Positions 52,058 to 59,148 of a stretch of DNA of 64,000 nucleotides are shown here, one piece after another (position 1 is the stretch's first letter; the number at the start of each line of letters is the position of its first letter). Below the pieces are notes generated by a model that was not told the origin of the DNA, did not search any database, and was given only the letters and a program-made list of their open reading frames with translations. The position numbers and the translations under genes are program-made. The DNA comes from Nanobdellota archaeon (GTDB lineage Archaea; Nanobdellota; Nanobdellia; Parvarchaeales; Parvarchaeaceae), in the NCBI GenBank assembly GCA_021818905.1, contig JAKASS010000003.1, positions 1 to 64,000 of the forward strand, in the 5' to 3' direction.

Positions 52058-53026
52058 TCAGTTTTCATAGGTTCTCCTATTTTTTAGCGCCATTTGTATT
52101 TCGCTTATTTTTCGCTTACTAAAACCATTAGGTTGTTTGATATCCAAGAAAGCTTTTATAGCAACTGCTTCTTTTCCTGGAAGACAGTAAATTGCCACCT
52201 TGCCGATTATTACTGATTTAATGAGTGCATTTTTCCCTATTCGCTTGAATATCATTATATTTTTGCGGTTAGATATTACATACCCTCTGTTTATCAGATT
52301 GCACAGGATTTGAAAATAAACTCCGCCTATCCTACTGTGTTTTCCTTTTAAGTCAGACGTCCACCTGACTATTGTCGGATAGCTCACTTTTAGCATGTTA
52401 GATAGTTCAGTCTTCTGAACACCGCTCTTTATCAGCCGTCTTACCTTTTTCTTAAACTTGTCTGGATACCTTTTGAGTTCTGGCGCGCGGTTTAGCCACT
52501 TGTTAAGGGTTTTTAGGTTTATTCCTAGCTCCGCTGCGGTCTTAAGTCTGGACTTTCCTGAAGCGACTAAATCTAGCGCTTTTTTTCTAAATTCGTCCGT
52601 ATAGATTACTTGCTTGTTTGATATCGGTATGTTCCATCTGTTTATAGTGCTTATCGCTATTCCAAGACGCCCAGCCGTTTCGGTCCTGCTGAGCCCAGAA
52701 GAAAGCATTTCTACGGCTCTTTGTTTTACGCTTTCTGGTAACCTGTGATAGGTTGAAATGCCATAAAGCCATTTTGCAAGAGTTCCGTACGGGATGCCAA
52801 GTTCCGCTGATATTTTGTATCTCGACTTGCCTTCTAAAGCAAGGGCTTTAGCTTTCTCTTTTACCTCTTGCGGATAAATTCGTGCGTTAATACTTGGTAT
52901 CTGCCAAGTACTTAACGTGCCTAGGGGTACACCTAATTGCAGAGCAGTAGCATATTTTGTCATTCCTGACGTTATAAGTTCCTTTGCTTTGCTTCTGATA
53001 TCGTCGGGATACTTGCTTCCTTTCAT
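52058..53026 (-). CDS. protein with five tandem helix-turn-helix repeats
   Basis: A 322-residue protein. Five units of about 45 residues (near 6-41, 51-88, 96-132, 142-178, 187-224) each read like RSKAKELITSGMTKYATALQ followed by LGVPLGTLSTW: a homeodomain-like HTH ending in a tryptophan. The C-terminal 95 residues (FQILCNLINRGYVISNRKNI, KVAIYCLPGKEAVAIKAFLD) form an unknown, probably alpha/beta domain. Single HTHs of this type occur in transposases, but five in a row without a DDE core is unusual. It is beside the right direct repeat, where an integrase or excision protein often sits. Confidence 0.7.
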   Translation of the reverse strand: MKGSKYPDDIRSKAKELITSGMTKYATALQLGVPLGTLSTWQIPSINARIYPQEVKEKAKALALEGKSRYKISAELGIPYGTLAKWLYGISTYHRLPESVKQRAVEMLSSGLSRTETAGRLGIAISTINRWNIPISNKQVIYTDEFRKKALDLVASGKSRLKTAAELGINLKTLNKWLNRAPELKRYPDKFKKKVRRLIKSGVQKTELSNMLKVSYPTIVRWTSDLKGKHSRIGGVYFQILCNLINRGYVISNRKNIMIFKRIGKNALIKSVIIGKVAIYCLPGKEAVAIKAFLDIKQPNGFSKRKISEIQMALKNRRTYEN

Positions 53027-53147
53027 AGTATTTCATGAAAACGCATATTAAAACCGTCTTCGGTCGTTGCCCAAAACAGGCTATTTTTAGAGGGAGCTTT
53101 TTGCGAACCGATTTTCAGAAATGGGCACTGGCGGGCAATCAGTAACG

Positions 53148-53192
53148 TTCTGTGAAGCAGATTGCCCAAAAATCACTTTCGGAACTACTGGG
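53148..53192. repeat. 45-bp direct repeat, right copy
   Basis: Second copy of the repeat at 46771-46815 (two G/A differences), ending four bases before the 3' end of the tRNA-Leu gene. Its start also pairs with upstream sequence: GGGCAATC (53133-53140) and GATTGCCC (53160-53167) make an 8-bp hairpin. Confidence 0.85.
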
Positions 53193-53196
53193 GAAT

Positions 53197-53280
53197 GCAG
53201 GGAGAGGGATTTGAACCCTCGAAGGCCTAAGCCACTAGCCCCTGAAGCTAGCACGTTTGACCGGGCTTCGCTATCCCTGC
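53197..53280 (-). tRNA. tRNA-Leu(CAG)
   Basis: An 84-nt type II tRNA. Acceptor stem GCAGGGA/TCCCTGC, D arm with CCCGGTCAAA, anticodon stem CTAGC/GCTAG around loop TTCAGGG (anticodon CAG), a long variable arm (TGGCTTAGGCCTTCG) and T arm GAGGG-TTCAAAT-CCCTC. No intron and no encoded CCA. A weak TATA-like AGATATAATA lies about 10 bases upstream. Confidence 0.93.
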
Positions 53281-53324
53281 GCCGTATTATATCTTTACCT
53301 CTATGCGGATTAAGAAGATGATTT

Positions 53325-53723
53325 TTATTTGTACCCTAACGTATTTTTTACAGTTATTACGAACTCTTCGGCGTTCTTCAAAGTGTTTTCTACGGCTACT
53401 TTATCAGGTTCTATTGTCACATCATATGTACTAGCTTGTCTTATAGCCAATGCGCGATTCAAATATCTAGAAAATTTCTTTTCTAATTTTCCCGTTTTTA
53501 TGTAATAGTTACTGAAAGAGGCTACAACGCCTCGGTGCGTTTTTGGAGGCCTTATTCTTGCGCTTATTAGCGCTGCGGTGGCGGAATAGAACATTGCATA
53601 ATAAGCCAGGCTTGCGGCCGGTCTAAGCAGTGAGTTCTCAAAATTAAGATAGGACTCCTCGAGTGTCTTATCCGCTAGTTTTACGTAGCTTTCCAGTAAG
53701 CTTTTCGAATACACTTCTTCCAT
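53325..53723 (-). CDS. HEPN-domain protein (toxin of MNT-HEPN pair)
   Basis: A 132-residue all-helical HEPN protein. SLLRPAASLAYYAMFYSATAAL is the family's second helix; AIRQASTYD holds the catalytic arginine, with Tyr-Asp where other HEPN RNases have His, as in the PF05168-type subgroup. HEPN toxins are RNases or are themselves AMPylated by the MNT partner. It overlaps the MNT gene by 56 bases. It lies between the intact tRNA-Leu and the tRNA duplicate. Confidence 0.8.
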   Translation of the reverse strand: MEEVYSKSLLESYVKLADKTLEESYLNFENSLLRPAASLAYYAMFYSATAALISARIRPPKTHRGVVASFSNYYIKTGKLEKKFSRYLNRALAIRQASTYDVTIEPDKVAVENTLKNAEEFVITVKNTLGYK

Positions 53724-54075
53724 AAAGTCCTATTGCGTCTTCACTAACATTTCTTATAAACGGTGTGCCTAGCATCACCGATTTCCTCAAAGTTTCTGGC
53801 GTTACAAAAAATAAAGATATAAAAAACGCGAAATCGTTCTCCAATTCGAAGTCTACCAAGGTGTCATATGCCCTAGACGTGAAATTTAGGTCATTAGCAT
53901 ATTTAGTTAAGACCATGATGTCTATGTCGCTGCTTCTTTTGGCATGGCCTCTCGAAACAGAGCCATAGAGCACTATTGCGTCTATCTTTTTGCCAAATTT
54001 CAAAGATAGTCGCCCCGCAAATTCTTGCGCTACCCTTCTATATTCTAAGCTGATGGTCTTTGCCATATTTTTCAT
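53668..54075 (-). CDS. MNT nucleotidyltransferase (antitoxin of MNT-HEPN pair)
   Basis: A 135-residue minimal nucleotidyltransferase. IVLYGSVSRGHAKRSSDIDIMV is the GSxxR-(x)n-DxD motif; a third Asp is in TLVDFELENDF. The frame is open up to 54165 inside the tRNA fragment, but ATG 54075 (MKNMAKTIS) or 54066 is the likelier start. MNT antitoxins neutralise HEPN partners by oligo-AMPylation. See 61376-62346 for a second such pair. Confidence 0.8.
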   Translation of the reverse strand: MKNMAKTISLEYRRVAQEFAGRLSLKFGKKIDAIVLYGSVSRGHAKRSSDIDIMVLTKYANDLNFTSRAYDTLVDFELENDFAFFISLFFVTPETLRKSVMLGTPFIRNVSEDAIGLYGRSVFEKLTGKLRKTSG

Positions 54076-54135
54076 TGGGTGCTTAAACAATTTAAGCTTT
54101 TTAGATTTTAGAAGGCGCATTCTAATTGCTGTGAA

Positions 54136-54191
54136 GCCTAAGCCACTGGCCCCTGAAGCTAGCACATTTGACCGGGCTTCGCTATCCCTGC
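54136..54191 (-). pseudogene. partial duplicate of tRNA-Leu, 5' two-thirds
   Basis: Fifty-six nucleotides match the 5' part of tRNA-Leu(CAG) with two substitutions: acceptor strand, D arm, anticodon arm and part of the variable arm. The T arm and 3' acceptor strand are absent. A good TATA box (CTTTAAATAAATT on the minus strand) lies about 30 bases upstream, better than that of the intact gene, so this may be the original 5' end displaced by an insertion. Confidence 0.85.
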
Positions 54192-54248
54192 ATGTATCTA
54201 AATAGGTTGTAATGAATTTATTTAAAGCCTCTGCGGATAAAATATACC

Positions 54249-54668
54249 ATGAAAGTTTTGTTTATCTGCAAATACAATGCTGGCAGGAGCAGGATGGCGG
54301 AAGCATTTTTCAATGAATTTTCAAAGGAAAATACTGCCCTGAGTCGGGGGATAGAGCCCTATCCTGATTCGCCATCGGCTGAGCGTGGACTTAAAGGGAC
54401 GATAGAAGTGATGAAGGAGGTCGGCATAAAAATCCCATATAAACCCGGAAGTCCAGTTACAAAAGAAGACGTCGAAGAAGCCAATCTAGTGGTAGTCTTA
54501 TTGGACGAGAAACAACGGAATATCCTGCCCGAGTACATAACAAATTCTCCAAAGACGAGATACGACGGCGTAGTCGATTCCGACTCGAGGAGCGCAGATT
54601 TCCTAGACCAGCATAGGGCAAACAGGGATAAAATCCAAAAAATCGTCTTAAACCTGCTTAAACAATAG
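54249..54668 (+). CDS. low-molecular-weight phosphatase / arsenate reductase-like
   Basis: A 139-residue protein with the P-loop CKYNAGRSRMAEA (C-x5-R) near residue 7 and the acid loop region DSDSRSADF near 118. The fold is that of LMW protein tyrosine phosphatases and thioredoxin-linked arsenate reductases. The start MKVLFICKYNAGRS is typical. Which substrate it uses cannot be told. No arsenic genes are adjacent. Confidence 0.82.
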   Translation: MKVLFICKYNAGRSRMAEAFFNEFSKENTALSRGIEPYPDSPSAERGLKGTIEVMKEVGIKIPYKPGSPVTKEDVEEANLVVVLLDEKQRNILPEYITNSPKTRYDGVVDSDSRSADFLDQHRANRDKIQKIVLNLLKQ

Positions 54669-54747
54669 AACGGACACGCACCAATATTTCTTTCTAGAAG
54701 ACTTTTTCGTCTGGGAAAGTCGTGAAGGGGGGTACTTTGCCAGATAT

Positions 54748-54764
54748 TACGCTTGTGCATAACT
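54748..54764 (+). repeat. solo left terminal repeat of the IS5-type element
   Basis: TACGCTTGTGCATAACT matches the left end of the complete element for the first 15 bases. It lies in the 208-base gap before the RHH-cysDN operon; no further IS sequence is seen. About 95 bases downstream begin the operon's promoter sequences (TATTTATACT at 54841). Confidence 0.6.
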
Positions 54765-54876
54765 CCATTAAATAAGCCTAACTTCGTCTGACTTGCTTTG
54801 GACTTTCTTTCCTGCTGCGCCCAGCCGGAGAAGAAAAAAGTATTTATACTATGATTATTCTTAATTATCTATAATT

Positions 54877-55095
54877 ATGGGGAATAAAAACAGCAGATTT
54901 ACGACCGTTTCTATACCAAAGCCTTTGGCGGACAAGGCGAAAAAAATAATAGAAAAAACTGGCTTTACTTCTCTCTCAAGTTTTGTTGAATACCTTCTTA
55001 GGGAGATCGCCTCTGAAAGAAGAGGGGGCACTAAGGGAAAGGGGGAGGATTTAAAGGGCGTCGAAGAAAGGCTGAGGCGCCTTGGCTATCTATGA
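54877..55095 (+). CDS. ribbon-helix-helix protein heading the cysDN operon
   Basis: A 72-residue protein. FTTVSIPKPLADKAKKIIEK then TSLSSFVEYLLREIAS is a CopG-type ribbon-helix-helix. The C-terminus VEERLRRLGYL closely resembles the C-terminus of the CysD encoded two genes on (VMERLRQFGYM). It overlaps the next gene by four bases (ATGA). Probable autoregulator of the operon. TATTTATACT at 54841-54850 is a fitting TATA box. Confidence 0.7.
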   Translation: MGNKNSRFTTVSIPKPLADKAKKIIEKTGFTSLSSFVEYLLREIASERRGGTKGKGEDLKGVEERLRRLGYL

Positions 55096-55385
55096 GTAAA
55101 ATAAAGGAACTGTCAGAAGCTCTATGGAAACTTCCTAGCCAGAAAAACTGGGCTGCCTTTTCAAAGGGTTTAAAAAGCAGCGGACTTAGATACTACAAAA
55201 TAGTATTTGCAAACGAGGGGAAACTAAATAGAATGCAAGATCTCACAAAATCCTTTGTCGAACTGTACGATTCTAAATATGCGCTAATAACAAAGGTGCC
55301 ACTTTTCAGAAAAACCGGAAATAAAGTAGACGGCGCCACAATCTATCTAATCGGACTATCTGTTTCAAATAAGGGGAAAATATGA
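55092..55385 (+). CDS. unknown protein in the cysDN operon
   Basis: A 97-residue soluble basic protein, not recognised. ALWKLPSQKNWAAFSKGLKS and KIVFANEGKLNRMQDLTKSF are helical, and KYALITKVPLFRKTGNKVDG with ATIYLIGLSVSN looks like two beta strands. It overlaps both neighbours by four bases, so it is strictly co-translated with the RHH protein and CysD and may be a partner of one of them. Confidence 0.6.
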   Translation: MSKIKELSEALWKLPSQKNWAAFSKGLKSSGLRYYKIVFANEGKLNRMQDLTKSFVELYDSKYALITKVPLFRKTGNKVDGATIYLIGLSVSNKGKI

Positions 55386-56170
55386 TAAAGCAGGATTTAA
55401 AGAGTTTAGAGGGGAAGAGCATCTACATTATAAGAGAAGCCAAATTAAAGTTCAAAAACGTGGCGGCGCTATGGAGCATGGGCAAAGATTCAACAACTAT
55501 GCTCGCCTTGACTAGAAAGGCCTTTTTAGGCAAAGTCCCATTTCCAGTCATACACATAGATAACAGCATAGATTTTCCGGAAACGTACAAATTTAGACAG
55601 GATCTAGCAAAAAAATGGGGCTTAAACCTTATAGTGGCTAGAAGCGAAATAAAACCGGACATTATCGGTTCTGCTTGCTGCGGAAAAAATAAACCGGAAA
55701 CGCTCAAGAAAGTCATGAAAGAATACGGCTTTGATGCACTTATAGTTTCCATAAGACGAGATGAGCATGGCATACGAAGCAAAGAGAGGTACATGAGCCC
55801 AAGAGACGAAAAATTTCGATGGAATTTCAAGGATCAACCGGCAGAACTGTGGGATGATTACTCCTCGAAGCTTGACGAAGCGGGGCACGTGCGGGTCCAT
55901 CCGATACTTGACTTTAACGAGATTGACATATGGAATTATATAAAAAAGGAGCGCGTACCAGTCAATCCACTATACTTTTCAAGAGACGGCTACCGATACA
56001 GAAGTCTAGGTTGCACGCACTGCACGACCCCTATAAAGTCCGCCGCAAAAAACGTTGACGACATAATAAAAGAGCTATCGACTACAAAAACCGAAGAAAG
56101 ATCTGGGAGGAGCATGGACAAAGAAAACGCATATGTGATGGAGCGATTGCGCCAATTTGGATACATGTGA
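55382..56170 (+). CDS. cysD: sulfate adenylyltransferase small subunit (CysD)
   Basis: A 262-residue PAPS-reductase-like ATP pyrophosphatase. The PP-loop LWSMGKDSTTML is near 32-43; HIDNSIDFPETYKFR, SIRRDEHGIRSKERYMSPRD, GHVRVHPILDFNEIDIW and YRSLGCTHCT are CysD blocks, ending MERLRQFGYM. With CysN it makes adenosine phosphosulfate from ATP and sulfate. DndC-type homologues lack a CysN partner, so CysD is the better call. The next gene starts 19 bases on. Confidence 0.9.
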   Translation: MIKQDLKSLEGKSIYIIREAKLKFKNVAALWSMGKDSTTMLALTRKAFLGKVPFPVIHIDNSIDFPETYKFRQDLAKKWGLNLIVARSEIKPDIIGSACCGKNKPETLKKVMKEYGFDALIVSIRRDEHGIRSKERYMSPRDEKFRWNFKDQPAELWDDYSSKLDEAGHVRVHPILDFNEIDIWNYIKKERVPVNPLYFSRDGYRYRSLGCTHCTTPIKSAAKNVDDIIKELSTTKTEERSGRSMDKENAYVMERLRQFGYM

Positions 56171-56189
56171 AAGACCATAGACGATTTGT

Positions 56190-57413
56190 ATGAAAGTTTA
56201 CCCGATATCTCTGCTAGGACATAAAGACCACGGAAAATCTACACTTATTGGCAGCTTGCTGATGCAAACCGGTGCCGCTACGCAAGCCAGAATTCAAGAA
56301 GCGGAACAATACAGTAAAAAATTGCATAAAGACTTCGAACCTGCTTTCATACTCGACAGCTTCGCTGAGGAACGAACCGGAGAGATGACCATAGATACTA
56401 CAAGGGCAGAGATAACCTACAAAGGGCTTGCTTTTGCACTGATAGACGTGCCCGGGCATGAAGAACTGATAAAAAATATGATAAGCGGGGCCAGCTACGG
56501 TGAAATAGCGATTCTACTTGTCTCCGCAAAGGGGGGAGAAGGTATACAGCCGCAAACGAAGAGACATCTCTACATCGCAAGAATGCTCGGAATAGACACA
56601 CTGATAGTCGCGGTAAATAAAATGGACCTAATCGACTATGACCAAGAAAAATTCGAGGAGATAAGACACGATTTATCGAGTTTCATAGAAAAAATAGGCT
56701 TTGAAAGAAGCAAAGTGCACTTTGTGCCGATTTCTGCTTACAAAGGAGAAAACTTAGTGAAAACCTGCAAGAGTCTGGATTGGTACGGCGAGGGAACACT
56801 TTTAGACGTGATTTACAGAAGCGTTAAAAAAGAAGAAAAAGCTGTCGGTGGTCCCTTAAGGATCGTAGCACAAGGCAGCATAGTCAGTGCCGGAAAAAGC
56901 ATGGTGGTCGGTAGAGTGATAAACGGGAGCATAAAGAAGGGAGAAAGAGTATGCTTTCTACCATCTAAAATCGCCGCTGTCGTCAGTGATATAGTCGTAA
57001 ATGGGAAAAAAGTAGGCAGAGCTTTTTCTGGAGATAACGTAGCCCTTGCCTTTAAAAATAAGATCAATGGAGAAACGCGCGGCTCTGTGATATATAGCGG
57101 TGAGAATAAACCATCACTAAAAGATTCTATAAACGCCAGGATATTCCTGGCCGGGAAACTCGGGAAGGATTTAAAAATAAAATTTAACGGTATCGATGTC
57201 GGATGCAAGGGGATAAAGATTTTGCGTAAGATAGACCCGACTACCGGCGATAGCAGCAGTGCTAAAAATATAAAACCACTAGACGCGGCAGAGGCCGAGG
57301 TGACTTTAATCAAAAATATACCCACAGAGGATTATAATATTACAAGAGAGCTCGGAAGATTCGTCTTTTACAGCGGAAATAAGTTTTTGGGTATCGGGAT
57401 AATAGAACGATAA
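56190..57413 (+). CDS. cysN: sulfate adenylyltransferase GTPase subunit (CysN)
   Basis: A 407-residue translation-factor-type GTPase. G1 GHKDHGKST, G3 DVPGHEEL, G4 VNKMDL and a C-terminal pair of beta-barrel domains are visible. It follows cysD directly, which separates it from EF-1-alpha. No APS kinase (CysC) or reductase genes are seen, so the APS may feed sulfation or be exported to another pathway gene elsewhere. Its 3' end is six bases from the convergent sulfatase-like gene. Confidence 0.9.
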   Translation: MKVYPISLLGHKDHGKSTLIGSLLMQTGAATQARIQEAEQYSKKLHKDFEPAFILDSFAEERTGEMTIDTTRAEITYKGLAFALIDVPGHEELIKNMISGASYGEIAILLVSAKGGEGIQPQTKRHLYIARMLGIDTLIVAVNKMDLIDYDQEKFEEIRHDLSSFIEKIGFERSKVHFVPISAYKGENLVKTCKSLDWYGEGTLLDVIYRSVKKEEKAVGGPLRIVAQGSIVSAGKSMVVGRVINGSIKKGERVCFLPSKIAAVVSDIVVNGKKVGRAFSGDNVALAFKNKINGETRGSVIYSGENKPSLKDSINARIFLAGKLGKDLKIKFNGIDVGCKGIKILRKIDPTTGDSSSAKNIKPLDAAEAEVTLIKNIPTEDYNITRELGRFVFYSGNKFLGIGIIER

Positions 57414-57419
57414 GTTTAT

Positions 57420-58754
57420 CTAAACTTCTGGCATTTTGAAATTTTCTTTGCCTTTAAATCCCTCCAATCTATTCAGAAGCCCCTTTACGACATCAGACCT
57501 ATCTTTAGGATCTAGGCTTCTTCCATTTTCTAAGAATTCTTCTATTCTCCCATCTGTGCCGTTGACAGTCAGCTTGAATCTATCATTATAAATGGCCTTT
57601 CTGACTTTTTCGTATTTTTGCTTTACGTACGCCCTTCTGTCTTTATATCCCCCCGGAAGTATTGTGACATCCCCATACGCTTCGGAAAATGCCGTTTCTT
57701 TTGTAAGTGCGCTATCGTTTCCTCCTTCCAGTATACTTTTTATTAGATCAGATAAGTTTACAAGGCTCTGGTATCCGTTCCTTTTGGGAAACTTTCTACT
57801 TTTAGGGTATTTTATTATCATTGGTATTCTGGTTATCTCATCGTAAAGATAAGTATTATGATACATGTAACCATGTTCATTGAAAGCCTGGCCGTGGTCA
57901 GATGTTATTATGAGCATCGTATCGTCATATACCCCCCTGCGTTTTAAGGTGCTGATGATCTCTCCTAACTGGGAATCTAAATATTCGGCTTCTAATATGT
58001 ATTGTTTTTTAAGATGCTTCGCCTTAGATCTTCCTATAGAGCGGATACCAGTAAAATCGTCCCATGTTTCCTTCGGTTTGTAACCTACGTACGGTTCGTG
58101 CATCTCGACGAAATTAATGAATTTAAAGAAGTGTTCCCCCCACTTACTGTTGGCAAAAATATCGTTTATTAAATAAGCGCCTTTGTCCAATGGATAGTTA
58201 GAAACTTTTTCAAGGCGACGTATCTTCGTCCACGCCTTTGCATACCTATACAGTTCCTTAAACTTTCCGTGTTTCAAAAGCGCCGCGGCTATTGCGCCCG
58301 GACTCGGACCTAATTTTCTAGCCTCTAAAAAGAGCTCGCTCGCCCATTTTTCCCTCATTTTCGGGATTGGGTCTAAGCTTACGAAAGATTGAAAACCGAT
58401 ATCAAAGGCGGTGAAGGGCGAGACCATTATATTTGTAGACAGCCCGTCTGTGGCATATCCGTTTTCTGAAAAGCGTTCTGCTAACCTTTCGGCTCTTAGA
58501 TCTCGATGATATTTTGTAAGTCCAAGCAGTTTTATTTTATCCGTTTCGTGAACTCCATGTTGGCTAGGGTAAAGGCCAGTAAACAATGATACATGAGAAG
58601 GATAAGTCCATGGAGAAGGCGCGATCGCGTTCTCGTACACCATCGCATCTTTTGCGAGCAGTTTAAGCGACGGCGTTTTTGCATCCCCGCCATAAAGGCC
58701 TAGAATATCCTTTCGCATCGTATCGCAAACTATCAATAGCACATTTGACGCCAT
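57420..58754 (-). CDS. sulfatase-superfamily hydrolase
   Basis: A 444-residue alkaline-phosphatase-fold protein. LLIVCDTMRKDILGLYG holds metal-binding Asp residues; the nucleophile region is APSPWTYPSHVSLFTGLYPS, where the CxPxR formylglycine motif of true sulfatases is replaced by SPWTYPSH; MLIITSDHGQAFNEHG is the distal metal site. No signal peptide, so it appears cytoplasmic. The active residue could be Thr or Ser, favouring a phosphodiesterase/transferase or an unmodified sulfatase. Its position facing cysDN suggests a link to sulfated compounds. Confidence 0.82.
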   Translation of the reverse strand: MASNVLLIVCDTMRKDILGLYGGDAKTPSLKLLAKDAMVYENAIAPSPWTYPSHVSLFTGLYPSQHGVHETDKIKLLGLTKYHRDLRAERLAERFSENGYATDGLSTNIMVSPFTAFDIGFQSFVSLDPIPKMREKWASELFLEARKLGPSPGAIAAALLKHGKFKELYRYAKAWTKIRRLEKVSNYPLDKGAYLINDIFANSKWGEHFFKFINFVEMHEPYVGYKPKETWDDFTGIRSIGRSKAKHLKKQYILEAEYLDSQLGEIISTLKRRGVYDDTMLIITSDHGQAFNEHGYMYHNTYLYDEITRIPMIIKYPKSRKFPKRNGYQSLVNLSDLIKSILEGGNDSALTKETAFSEAYGDVTILPGGYKDRRAYVKQKYEKVRKAIYNDRFKLTVNGTDGRIEEFLENGRSLDPKDRSDVVKGLLNRLEGFKGKENFKMPEV

Positions 58755-58799
58755 ATTGCTGTTTAATTACATATTATATATAAGGCTTAGGTAAAATTG

Positions 58800-58937
58800 T
58801 AGGCGTGTGCATAACTCGGCCAGTAAACCTTTATTCTAAGCCAAACTATGACTGATATTGCGTCTAATACCGCTAAAAAGGGATCGATAAGAAGTGGAAG
58901 CGGGGACGATCCCCAGGGAAGCCGCGAAAAGGAGTGC
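58800..58937 (+). mobile_element. internally deleted IS5-type relic
   Basis: Starts with the left end TAGGCGTGTGCATAACT, retains the conserved leader (ATTGCGTCTAATACCGCTAAA at 58857-58877), then jumps to CAGGGAAGCCGCGAAAAG, which occurs at about 16481-16498 inside the transposase gene. So about 480 bases were deleted. This is a short, non-autonomous derivative. It fills the first part of the 394-base gap before EF-2. Confidence 0.75.
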
Positions 58938-59030
58938 TTCGTCAAATATCAATAGTATTTATCCTAGTTCTAATCTTATAATACTCTGTATTTAGATGAT
59001 TTTCCCATTAGAGTGGAGGTCATCCTAAAG

Positions 59031-59062
59031 TGTGCAAGGTCCGAGACTTTGCACATATTTTT
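59031..59062 (+). terminator. strong hairpin with T-tract; possible small RNA end
   Basis: TGTGCAAGGTC (59031-59041) and GACTTTGCACA (59045-59055) pair over 11 bp (one G-U) around a CGA loop, followed by TATTTTTCT. That is the form of an intrinsic terminator. A TATA-like CTTATAATA at about 58974-58982 would start an RNA of some 55-60 nt near 59002. No upstream gene on this strand needs this terminator. Confidence 0.5.
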
Positions 59063-59117
59063 CTAACACCGCGTTATACTCTTTCGGCGTCATAAAAAAC
59101 TTATTTGTCAAATAAAG

Positions 59118-59126
59118 CTATAAATA
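59118..59126 (+). promoter_or_regulatory. TATA box of EF-2
   Basis: CTATAAATA lies 22 nt before the ATG at 59149, so the mRNA should start at or next to the ATG. Confidence 0.6.
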
Positions 59127-59148
59127 GAATAAGATGTATTTTTAGGAA

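Noticed and set aside
52058-53026. Five-HTH protein as a transposase
   Set aside because: Each unit resembles transposase HTHs, but no DDE, HUH or recombinase core follows within 322 residues.
54136-54191. Second functional tRNA-Leu
   Set aside because: It lacks the T arm and the 3' strand of the acceptor stem, so it cannot fold into a tRNA.
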